Assembly (NCBI GenBank): GCA_947501635.1
Contig: CANMWT010000005.1
Location: 248,001 to 312,000 of the forward strand
Length of the DNA stretch: 64,000 nucleotides
Direction: 5' to 3'
From: an uncultured Roseobacter sp.
Lineage (GTDB): Bacteria; Pseudomonadota; Alphaproteobacteria; Rhodobacterales; Rhodobacteraceae
Below the pieces are notes generated by a model. The model saw only the letters and a program-made list of their open reading frames with translations. It was not told the origin of the DNA and did no database searches. Within the stretch, counting starts at the first letter, position 1. Each line of letters starts with the position of its first letter. The position numbers were made by a program, and so were the translations under genes. This document shows, piece by piece, positions 8,299 to 15,833 of this stretch.

Positions 8299-8753
8299 GC
8301 GCGCCGGTACGCTATCACCCAAAGCCCGGCAAGTGCCAGCGACACAAGAGCGTTCCAACCGGCCATGCTGATGCCGAACATCTCCCACGGGATGTCGTCG
8401 CAGCGTACAAGCGGGGCCGACAAAATCTGGTCAAGCAGGGCATCCGGGCTGAGATTGTCGATTGCGCCAGAGCTGCAGGTCGATGGTCCTTCCCACCACG
8501 CCTGTTCCACCCCCACGTGATAGAACCCGATTGCGGAGGTAGTGGCGGCTGCCAGCGCGCCCAAGAGTGCAAGCCGCATTTGATTGACCCACAGGGCCAA
8601 CACACCCAGCGCAATGGCTACAACATGGGGATACCGCTGCCAGATGCACATCTTGCAAGGTGCCATGCCGCCGATGTGTTGAAAGGCGAAGGCCCCCGCC
8701 ATCAACAATGCTGAACCCATGGTTGCAAGGAACACTACCTGTCGTGCTGTCAT
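8295..8753 (-). CDS. dsbB: Disulfide bond formation protein B
   Basis: The 152-residue membrane protein has four hydrophobic segments and both cysteine pairs of DsbB: C33-x-x-C36 in APCKMCIWQRYP, and C93/C118 in the second periplasmic loop. DsbB reoxidises DsbA and passes electrons to quinone. Its start overlaps the stop of the upstream DedA-like gene by four bases (ATGA), so the two are translationally coupled. No dsbA is seen in the window. Confidence 0.9.
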   Translation of the reverse strand: MTARQVVFLATMGSALLMAGAFAFQHIGGMAPCKMCIWQRYPHVVAIALGVLALWVNQMRLALLGALAAATTSAIGFYHVGVEQAWWEGPSTCSSGAIDNLSPDALLDQILSAPLVRCDDIPWEMFGISMAGWNALVSLALAGLWVIAYRRA

Positions 8754-9328
8754 AGGAGTTTCAAAACCGCAAAGCCACCAAAGAGAAGTATTACGAACAA
8801 AACGAACATAAGGCCCAGCCTGCGTTCGATAAAGTCACGAATGGGTGCACCGTACTTCCAGAGGAGCAGGGCCACCAGATAGAACCGCAGACCACGCGCG
8901 AGAATGGACGTCAGCACAAATGTCATCAGGGGCATGCTTGTCCAACCAGACATGATTGTGATGACCTTGTAGGGGAAAGGGGTGACACCAGCAGTAAGCA
9001 CAGCCCAGAATCCGAAATCGTTAAACCTTGTGTTAAAGGCTTCCATGGCATCGCCTTTTCCAAGGCTTTCCAGAACAGGCTGACCGATGGTTTCAAAAGC
9101 GAAAGCTCCTATCGCGTAGCCAAGCATGCCACCCAGAACAGAAGCAACAAGAGCCACTGTCGCAATAAGCCACGCGCGTGACGGGCGCGCCAGGATCATC
9201 GGGATCATCAATACATCGGGCGGGATTGGAAAGACGGAACTTTCGATGAAACTCACAAAGGCCAGAACCCACAGCGCATGCGGGTGATTGGCCATGCCAA
9301 GCATCCAGTCGTACAGTTTTCTGAGCAT
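8750..9328 (-). CDS. DedA/YqaA-like SNARE-associated membrane protein
   Basis: The 192-residue protein (ATG 9328) has a DedA-like core: SFIESSVFPIPPDVLMIPM, then a glycine-rich membrane segment (GGMLGYAIGAFAFETIG) and GVTPFPYKVITIMSG, with about five hydrophobic helices. It matches the YqaA branch of the DedA superfamily, proposed to act in lipid or proton-linked transport. It is the first gene of a two-gene unit with dsbB. An open frame extending upstream to 9568 crosses the tRNA gene on the opposite strand and is an artefact, so the internal ATG was chosen. Confidence 0.85.
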   Translation of the reverse strand: MLRKLYDWMLGMANHPHALWVLAFVSFIESSVFPIPPDVLMIPMILARPSRAWLIATVALVASVLGGMLGYAIGAFAFETIGQPVLESLGKGDAMEAFNTRFNDFGFWAVLTAGVTPFPYKVITIMSGWTSMPLMTFVLTSILARGLRFYLVALLLWKYGAPIRDFIERRLGLMFVLFVILLFGGFAVLKLL

Positions 9329-9454
9329 CTGCCCGTGCCTCTGATTTGTGATGCACGGAAGACCATGCGAAGGCTGACAGGTCAAGCGCGCTGATACGAA
9401 AAATGCGAAAACCCTCTTGCCGCTGACGCTGCCGCGCGGTAAGCCGCTATCGTT

Positions 9455-9538
9455 GCCCAAGTGGCGGAATGGTAGACGCAGGGGATTCAAAATCCCCCGC
9501 CTTCGGGCGTGCCGGTTCGAGTCCGGCCTTGGGTACCA
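9455..9538 (+). tRNA. tRNA-Leu (anticodon CAA)
   Basis: The acceptor arms GCCCAAG and CTTGGGT pair (one G-U), followed by discriminator A and an encoded CCA (9536-9538). The D-loop contains GGCGGAATGGTAGACGC, a hallmark of tRNA-Leu. The anticodon stem-loop GGGGA-TTCAAAA-TCCCC gives CAA. A variable arm follows (GCCTTCGGGC), then the T-arm with GGTTCGAGTCC. Confidence 0.95.
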
Positions 9539-9540
9539 CC

Positions 9541-10089
9541 GGCAACCGCACCCAGAATAACCGCGCACAAAGCTGCGGCAGAAGCGCCGATTCGACGGAC
9601 GCGAAGGTTGATTGTTCCAGTATCATAACCAGTTCGCGCCTAGCTCGTTTTACTGTTGCGCAGATAATCATGCATTGCGGCGAAAGCGGACACGCGAAGT
9701 TGTGGGAAAAAAGCGTGCCGAAACCCAAAAACCAAGTCTTTGAAACCTCGCAGATTTGTCCGGCGCGGATCGTGTCTATGCTTTGGTAGAATTAGCTCAA
9801 TATATTGATAATTATATTATTTTTTAAGTTTAGTCGCATTGATAGAATGGGTGCCGCTGTCTCACTTCCTTGGCAGATCCTGTTGTGGAACTTGCCCACT
9901 TAGACCCACCGGGTGCCCCATTCTTGCTGCTTTTTTGCCATGTTTCGCTTTCTCCGGCCCGGCAATGCGTTTAATCCTGTTAGCGGTCGTGTGTTTGGCC
10001 ATCTGATGCCCTGAGTTGGCTGACGGTTTAGTTTTGAGTTTTGTGCGCTGTTGGACTTCGGTTGGAACGCGCACGTGTAAGGAATGGTA
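9541..10089. other. Intergenic region before the Hint/RTX gene
   Basis: About 550 bases without a convincing gene on either strand. Around 9790-9835 there is an AT-rich tract unlike the rest of the window, with the 10-bp palindrome CAATATATTG at 9798-9807. It is a plausible promoter or silencing-protein target for the RTX gene, but no clear -35/-10 pair was recognised. Confidence 0.4.
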
Positions 10090-12087
10090 ATGTCTGGTAG
10101 CGGTGACGATCCAAACGCAAATGCGCTTATTGGATTTTGGAATTTCCTGACAGGTGCAGAAACTGACGATACCGGACTGGCAGACGGTATCGCACAAAAC
10201 GGCCGCCTTTTCGATGACGCCCGGATATCTGACGGCAAGCTATTCCTAGATGGCCGCAAAGACTATTTCACGACCAACGGCGATGACACCCCCTTCGACA
10301 TAGATGAAGCAACAGTCCGGATCGTTTTTGTTCAGGGCGATCAGCGGCATCGCGCCGCTGACATCCTGATCAATCGCGGCGAATTCAATGATAAGTCCAA
10401 GGACGGTTACTTCGCGCTGGGTGTGACGGGCGATGGCAGGATCGAAGCCACGCACTTATCCGGCGACGCGTCGCTTTCATTGGAAACCTCTCGCGGGCTT
10501 TTTGACGAAGGCGACCGTGTGGAGGTCACATATGCCTTTGACAAGGACGCGGGTGGCACACTGATTGTCAACAACCTGACGACAGGACAAAGCGAAGCGC
10601 TGGAATTCGCAACAACGGGCCTCAGCTTTGCAACCGATGATGACGATGGTGAAAACTTTACCATTGGCGTACGCGAGGTGAACGAGAATGCAAATTCCAA
10701 GTTCTTCACCGGGACGGTTGAATCGGTTGCAGTCTACAATGAAGACATCATCACGAACGGTGGGCGCGACGGTATTGTGTCTGGCACAGATGGCGATGAT
10801 CTGATCGACATTAACTACACCGGAGACCCTGACGGCGACAGGATAGACAACGAAGATGCGATTCTGCCCGGTCAGGCGCCCAACGATGACATTGTTCTGG
10901 CAGGTGACGGCGATGACACCGTGCTGGCCGGTCTGGCGAACGACAATGTCTTTGGCGGCGATGGTGGCGACGAGCTGTTTGGTGAAGCTGGTGATGACAC
11001 GCTGTCGGGCGAAGATGGGGACGACACCCTGTCCGGCGGCGACGGTGATGACACGTTGCTGGGCGGTCGCGGTGACGATGATCTGAGCGGCGATGACGGG
11101 AACGATGAAGTCTCGGGCGGGGATGGAGATGACACGGTCTCGGGTGGAGCAGGCAATGATGTGCTGTCCGGCGGGGACGGCGATGATACCCTGCAAGGGG
11201 GTAACGGCAATGACACCTTGTTTGGCGGCGCCAACGATGGCGTGTTCGATGGCGACGATGAAATCTTCGGCGGCGATGATCGCGATACGATCGCCAATGT
11301 AAGTGCTGGTGACACGGTAGATGGCGGCGACGGCGGGGATGACTTTGACACGCTTGATCTGCGCGGCAGCGCAAATGGCGGCAGCGCCACGATCACATAT
11401 ACATCCGACGATCGCGAGGATGGCTTTGTCACCTATTTTGATGAAGACGGCAACGAAACCGGCACGCTAGAATTCACCGAGATCGAAAACATCATTCCGA
11501 TCTGCTTTACTCCGGGTACATTGATCGCGACACCCGAAGGCGAGCGCCCTGTCGAAGAGCTCAAGCCCGGGGATCACGTGATTACCCGCGACAACGGCAT
11601 TCAAGAGATTTGCTGGGCTGGCGCGCGCGGGATGCAAGGCGCTGAATTGGAGGCAAACCCACATCTGAAACCTGTGCGGATCGCCAAGGGTGCCTTGGGC
11701 GCGGGACTGCCGGAACGGGACATGTGGGTAAGCCCAAATCACCGCATGCTTGTTGCCAATGATAAAACCGCGCTTTACTTCGAAGAAAGTGAGGTGCTGG
11801 TGGCAGCCAAACATCTGACGGCGCTGGAAGGCGTCGATATCATGTCTCCGCGCTGGACAACTTATATCCACGTGATGTTTGAACAGCACGAAGTCATTCT
11901 GTCCAATGGTTCATGGACGGAAAGTTTTCAACCGGGTGACTACAGCCTGCAAGGCATCGGCAATGCACAACGGCTTGAGATACAAGAACTTTTCCCAGAA
12001 TTGAAAACAGATGCGGGCCTTGAAGGGTATCAGGCCGCGCGCCGGTCTCTCAAGCGATATGAGGCCCGGCTTTTGACAAGAGGGTAA
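10090..12087 (+). CDS. LamG-like/RTX-repeat/Hint domain secreted protein
   Basis: The 665-residue acidic protein has three parts. Residues about 10-215 look like a concanavalin/LamG fold ([31 protein letters not shown]). Residues about 270-400 carry a dozen RTX nonapeptides ([11 protein letters not shown] type), which bind calcium and usually mark type I secretion. From Cys472 ([20 protein letters not shown]) a Hint domain follows, related to inteins and hedgehog autoprocessing domains, with SPNHRML near 550. There is no signal peptide. I start at ATG 10090 (AAGGA six bases before); ATG 10084 is also possible. No type I transporter is nearby. Function is unknown; adhesin or self-cleaving exoprotein are options. 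Confidence 0.85.
   Translation: MSGSGDDPNANALIGFWNFLTGAETDDTGLADGIAQNGRLFDDARISDGKLFLDGRKDYFTTNGDDTPFDIDEATVRIVFVQGDQRHRAADILINRGEFNDKSKDGYFALGVTGDGRIEATHLSGDASLSLETSRGLFDEGDRVEVTYAFDKDAGGTLIVNNLTTGQSEALEFATTGLSFATDDDDGENFTIGVREVNENANSKFFTGTVESVAVYNEDIITNGGRDGIVSGTDGDDLIDINYTGDPDGDRIDNEDAILPGQAPNDDIVLAGDGDDTVLAGLANDNVFGGDGGDELFGEAGDDTLSGEDGDDTLSGGDGDDTLLGGRGDDDLSGDDGNDEVSGGDGDDTVSGGAGNDVLSGGDGDDTLQGGNGNDTLFGGANDGVFDGDDEIFGGDDRDTIANVSAGDTVDGGDGGDDFDTLDLRGSANGGSATITYTSDDREDGFVTYFDEDGNETGTLEFTEIENIIPICFTPGTLIATPEGERPVEELKPGDHVITRDNGIQEICWAGARGMQGAELEANPHLKPVRIAKGALGAGLPERDMWVSPNHRMLVANDKTALYFEESEVLVAAKHLTALEGVDIMSPRWTTYIHVMFEQHEVILSNGSWTESFQPGDYSLQGIGNAQRLEIQELFPELKTDAGLEGYQAARRSLKRYEARLLTRG
10897..11286 (+). 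repeat. Tandem RTX-coding repeats
   Basis: Imperfect 27-base units encode GG-x-G-x-D-x-L/V-x nonapeptides (for example GGCGACGGTGATGAC, repeated with changes). They are protein-coding repeats within the Hint/RTX gene, with no spacer structure. Boundaries are approximate. Confidence 0.8.
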
Positions 12088-12152
12088 ACCCCAAATCCGA
12101 ATACTGATAACGACATATGCAGCCCTACGCGTCGCCTTGATGCGTAGACACC

Positions 12153-12180
12153 AAAACGGGGAGCTTTGCTCCCCGTTTTA
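12153..12180. terminator. Bidirectional Rho-independent terminator
   Basis: A 12-bp perfect stem AAAACGGGGAGC / GCTCCCCGTTTT with a TTT loop gives T runs on both strands. It lies between the convergent Hint/RTX gene (ends 12087) and the MobA-like gene (ends 12190), and can serve both. Confidence 0.9.
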
Positions 12181-12189
12181 ATGTCCGTG

Positions 12190-12810
12190 TCACGATGCAC
12201 GTCCGGCCCGCCACTCGGCCCAGTCTTCCGGCGTATCCAGGTCTCGGCGCGCGCGATCACCGGGCAGGGACACCAAAACCGTTTTATCGCGCAGCGCCTT
12301 TAGCACTTCTGCGCCGCCCTGATCCCCCCGCAGGCGCTGGAATGCGTCAAAGACGCAGGCTCGTATCACCAGCGGATGCCCCGGCAGCCCTGTTTCGGTT
12401 GCTCCGCGCCAAACCTCGGCGTCGCTCTCAAGCGCAACCGCGCCAAGCACCTTCACCATGTCACGAGCGTCAAGGTCGGGTAAATCCGCCGGCAAGATCA
12501 TGGCCGCTGGGGCCGCGCGCGGTAGTGCATTTATCCCGCGCTTCAGACTCGCACTCATCCCGGTCGCGGCATCAGGAACTTCGATCGATATGAAATTGCA
12601 GCCTTCAAGCGCTTTGTAACGGTCATGCGGCGGACTGGGCAAAGCCACAATCACCGGCCCCGTCGTGGCCGCACAGGCATGCCGGACTTGTCTGCGCAAA
12701 AGCGGCTCTCCGGCAACATCCTCCAGCAGCTTGTCACGTCCGCGCATGCGCGCGGATTGTCCCGCGGCAAGCACGATAACAGGCAGTTCGCTTTCAGGCA
12801 AAGATGTCAT
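12190..12810 (-). CDS. MobA/MocA-like nucleotidyltransferase
   Basis: The 206-residue product (ATG 12810, AAAGGG upstream) begins with VIVLAAGQSARMRGRDKLLE, the glycine-rich nucleotide-binding loop of the NTP-transferase 3 family, and has AMILPADLPDLD (metal-binding Asp) and GHPLVIRACVFDAF. This matches molybdenum cofactor cytidylyl- or guanylyltransferase-like proteins (MocA/MobA). Downstream of the DMGDH-like gene, 37 bases apart on the same strand, it may be co-transcribed with it. The accepting substrate is uncertain since no molybdoenzyme is nearby. Confidence 0.8.
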   Translation of the reverse strand: MTSLPESELPVIVLAAGQSARMRGRDKLLEDVAGEPLLRRQVRHACAATTGPVIVALPSPPHDRYKALEGCNFISIEVPDAATGMSASLKRGINALPRAAPAAMILPADLPDLDARDMVKVLGAVALESDAEVWRGATETGLPGHPLVIRACVFDAFQRLRGDQGGAEVLKALRDKTVLVSLPGDRARRDLDTPEDWAEWRAGRAS

Positions 12811-12847
12811 GCCCTTTCGTATGCCATTGATGTGCGCAGCGAAAGTG

Positions 12848-15253
12848 TCAGCCGCGCATTCTGTGACCGGCCGGATCGAAAGTGGGGGTGCGCACGACTT
12901 TGGCGCGGCGCATCTCTCCGAGGATTTCAATCTGTACAGATTCGGTCGTATTGAGCAAATGGCGCGGTAGAAAACCCATTGCCAGTGAGGCCTTGCTATG
13001 ATGCGCATATCCGCCGGAGGTGCAAAATCCAACAACCTCGCCATTGACCCAGATGGGCTCATAGCCCTGCACATCAGCGTCTTGTGCCTCTACCTCGAAC
13101 TGCACCAGCTTTCTTGCCGGTCCCGCGGCGCGTTCAGCTTCCGCTGCGGCGCGCCCGATGAAAGCGGTGTCTTTCTTCCAGCTGATGAAGCGATCCAACC
13201 CTGTTTCGGACGCCGTATAGTCAGGCGAAAACTCCGCCATCCAACTGCCGAAAAAGCGGTCCAGCCGCAAAGACATCATCGCGCGCATCCCAAACGGCGT
13301 GATACCGTATGGCTGGCCCGCCTGCCACAAGACGTCCCAAAGGGCGCGCTGGCTCATGCTGTCGCAGTAAATCTCGTAACCCAGATCGCCGGTGTAGCTG
13401 ACACGCTGCACGATACAATCGACCATGCCGATAGACATTTTGACCACATCCATGAACTGCAAATCGACAGGCTGATCTGCACTGGCAAGCAGCACATCGC
13501 GCGCGTGGGGCCCGGCAATCTGAAACCCTGTACGCTGGTCCGAGATGTTGCTGATTTCGACGCCCTCTTCCATGTTTTGCAAAAACCAACGCCAGTGAAA
13601 TGCCTGAGCTCCATAAGACGCAGTCAACTGAAACTCGGTCTCTGACAGGCAGGAAATCGTGAAATCTCCGATCAGGCGACCTTTGTGAGACAGCATCGGC
13701 GTCAGGCTGAGCCGGCCCGGCACAGGTATGCGCCCCGCCATGATCCGGTCAAGCCAGGCGCGCGCATGCCGTCCTGAAACACGGTACTTGCCAAAGTTCT
13801 GCACCTCGTTGATTCCAACGGCAGTGCGCACGGCCGCGACTTCGCGCCCGATCGCGTCAAATGCATCGGAGCGGCGGAATGATGGTGTTTCGTATCCGGG
13901 CTCCTGGCCTTGCGCGAAGTAATTGGGCACCTCAAGCCCGTATTGCTGCCCCCAGACCGCACCCAGAGCACTGAAGATATCGTACATCGATGTGGTGCGG
14001 AACGGGCGTGCGGCGGGCAACTCTTCGTTTGGGTAGGCGACGGAAAACCGCTTTTGATAATTCTCGATGACCTTGGGGCGCGTGTATCCGGGTGTGATCC
14101 ACGCGCCGAAACGTGCTACATCCATCGCCATAACATCGCGTTCCGGCTCGCCTTCAATCATCCACTGAGCCAGCGTCAGGCCCACGCCACCACCTTGGCT
14201 GAACCCTGCCATAACACCACATGCCGACCAATAATTGCGCATGCCCGGCACAGGCCCAACAAGTGGATTGCCATCCGGCGCAAAAGTGAAGGGGCCGTGG
14301 ATCACCGATTTGACACCGGCAGTCGCCAGCACCGGAAACCGCTTGTAGGCAAAGTCGATGCTCGCTTCGATCTTGTCAAAATCGTCGGGCAACAGTTCAT
14401 GGCCAAAGTTCCAAGGGGTGCCGTCAACGGCCCATGGTTTGCAGGGCTGTTCATAAAACCCGATGCACAACCCACGCCCTTCCTGGCGTAGATAGCTTTC
14501 TCCGGCGGGGTCCATCACATGAGGATGTTCAGCGTCGCGTTCATAAATCTCGGCAATGTCGTCCGTGACGATATACTGATGCTCCATCGGATGGAGAGGG
14601 AAGTATACACCTGCCATCGCGCCTACCTCGCGCGCCCAAAGACCGCCTGCATTGACCACATGCTCCGCGTGGATTGTGCCTTTGTCGGTGACCACATCCC
14701 ATGTTCCATCAGCGCGCTGGTTGGTCTCGCGCACCATGCAGTGGGTTTCAATCACGGCACCGCCCATGCGGGCGGCCTTGGCATAGGCATGGGTTGTGCC
14801 GGACGGGTCCAGATGGCCGTCCAGCGGATCGTAAAGCGCGCCGATAATACCGTCGAGATTGGTGATCGGCGCGATTTTTGCGATCTCTTCGGGGCCGACA
14901 ATTTCCGTATCAAGGCCCATGAAGCGGTGCTTGGCACGTTCCGCGAGCAGCATGTCGAAACGGTCCTGATTGTCTGCCAGCGTCACACCGCCGACGTGAT
15001 GCAACCCGCAGGATAACCCTGTGATCTCTTCCAATTCGCGGTAAAGCCTTATCGTATAGCCTTGCAGCGCGGCCATATTGGTGTCGCCATTCAGCGTATG
15101 AAACCCGCCCGCCGCATGCCAGGTCGAGCCGGACGTCAGCTCCGACCGCTCCAGCAGCATGACATCAGACCAACCCAGTTTCGTAAGGTGATACAAAACC
15201 GAAGCCCCCACGACGCCTCCGCCGATGACGGCTACTCTGGTGGTTGTCTGCAT
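12848..15253 (-). CDS. Dimethylglycine/sarcosine dehydrogenase-like FAD/GcvT protein
   Basis: The 801-residue protein (ATG 15253 with GGAG seven bases upstream) has an N-terminal DAO-type FAD domain (VIGGGVVGAS, residues 9-18; GSTWHAAGG with His46 where mammalian dimethylglycine dehydrogenase carries its covalent flavin), a middle FAO_M-type region, and a C-terminal GcvT folate-binding half (from about 440, SYTGDLGYEIYCD near 640). These enzymes demethylate N-methylglycines and pass the C1 unit to tetrahydrofolate. A paralogue of the same layout lies divergently nearby. The exact N-methyl substrate (dimethylglycine, sarcosine or an osmolyte product) cannot be fixed from sequence. Confidence 0.87.
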   Translation of the reverse strand: MQTTTRVAVIGGGVVGASVLYHLTKLGWSDVMLLERSELTSGSTWHAAGGFHTLNGDTNMAALQGYTIRLYRELEEITGLSCGLHHVGGVTLADNQDRFDMLLAERAKHRFMGLDTEIVGPEEIAKIAPITNLDGIIGALYDPLDGHLDPSGTTHAYAKAARMGGAVIETHCMVRETNQRADGTWDVVTDKGTIHAEHVVNAGGLWAREVGAMAGVYFPLHPMEHQYIVTDDIAEIYERDAEHPHVMDPAGESYLRQEGRGLCIGFYEQPCKPWAVDGTPWNFGHELLPDDFDKIEASIDFAYKRFPVLATAGVKSVIHGPFTFAPDGNPLVGPVPGMRNYWSACGVMAGFSQGGGVGLTLAQWMIEGEPERDVMAMDVARFGAWITPGYTRPKVIENYQKRFSVAYPNEELPAARPFRTTSMYDIFSALGAVWGQQYGLEVPNYFAQGQEPGYETPSFRRSDAFDAIGREVAAVRTAVGINEVQNFGKYRVSGRHARAWLDRIMAGRIPVPGRLSLTPMLSHKGRLIGDFTISCLSETEFQLTASYGAQAFHWRWFLQNMEEGVEISNISDQRTGFQIAGPHARDVLLASADQPVDLQFMDVVKMSIGMVDCIVQRVSYTGDLGYEIYCDSMSQRALWDVLWQAGQPYGITPFGMRAMMSLRLDRFFGSWMAEFSPDYTASETGLDRFISWKKDTAFIGRAAAEAERAAGPARKLVQFEVEAQDADVQGYEPIWVNGEVVGFCTSGGYAHHSKASLAMGFLPRHLLNTTESVQIEILGEMRRAKVVRTPTFDPAGHRMRG

Positions 15254-15369
15254 GTCATACTCCGCATGTTCGCTTGCGCGTATGATGCGGTGCATCGTGA
15301 TAACGGGCTGGACTGAAAGCGACCAAATCTGACGCAATCAGGGTCGGGTTTCCCATTGTGTCCGACGGT

Positions 15370-15597
15370 TCAGAGAAAGCCTTCGCCGCTGCAACTCGAA
15401 CACCGTCTGGCCCGTGTGCCGTAGCACGCGTCGCATCGCGAAAACACAGGCTTGCCCAGCCGATCCTTGCTTTTGGCCACGCGGCCCTGACCTCCACAAC
15501 TCACACAGGGGGCCTGACCTGAACCGTGACAGCGGTGACACCGCCTTTTAGGATCTGGCTTGGGTTTCTTGCGGTCGTAGGGCGTATACTTGTCCAT
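15370..15597 (-). CDS. Small DnaJ-type zinc-finger protein, 75 aa
   Basis: The short protein has four Cys-pair repeats, CHRCHGSG, CVSCGGQG, CDACYG and CSSCSGEG, which match the CxxCxGxG zinc-binding repeats of the DnaJ cysteine-rich domain. There is no J domain. The N-terminus is basic and proline-rich (DRKKPKPDPKRR). Its ribosome binding site is weak. It lies between two divergent DMGDH-like genes. A redox or protein-folding role is only a guess from the motif, but the four regular motifs make a real gene likely. Confidence 0.7.
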   Translation of the reverse strand: MDKYTPYDRKKPKPDPKRRCHRCHGSGQAPCVSCGGQGRVAKSKDRLGKPVFSRCDACYGTRARRCSSCSGEGFL

Positions 15598-15674
15598 TGG
15601 TGCTCGCTACCAAACAATTGTGAAAAAATTGGGTCCATTGAATATGAAATAGCGATTTTGCATATTTGTCACCT

Positions 15675-15690
15675 ACAGCCTGCAGGCTGT
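15675..15690. promoter_or_regulatory. 16-bp perfect palindrome
   Basis: ACAGCCTGCAGGCTGT reads the same on both strands. It lies 78 bases after the start of the zinc-finger gene and 144 bases before the second DMGDH-like gene, in their shared intergenic region. It could be an operator or an RNA hairpin; the protein that would bind is not known. Confidence 0.4.
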
Positions 15691-15833
15691 GCATTCTGCG
15701 GCGGTAACCTGCTTAGTCCGTTGCCGTCAGTATTTGCACCCATTGTACGCCCGCGACGAGAAATGTCGCCTATGCGCAATCGTGCTTGTCGGTTGCCGGT
15801 CAGGATGGCCGCAGAAAACTCAGGGAGAGACCT

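Noticed and set aside
9447-9728. Minus-strand frame crossing the tRNA-Leu gene, and the long upstream extension of the DedA-like gene
   Set aside because: The encoded peptide (RPDSNRHARR-type) is the antisense reading of a tRNA-Leu and is a known artefact.
10897-11286. Regular short repeats that could suggest a CRISPR array
   Set aside because: The repeats are 27-base coding units without spacers and translate to RTX nonapeptides.
10477-11432. Long open frames antisense to the RTX repeats
   Set aside because: They arise from the regular GC-rich repeat codons on the other strand; composition is not protein-like.
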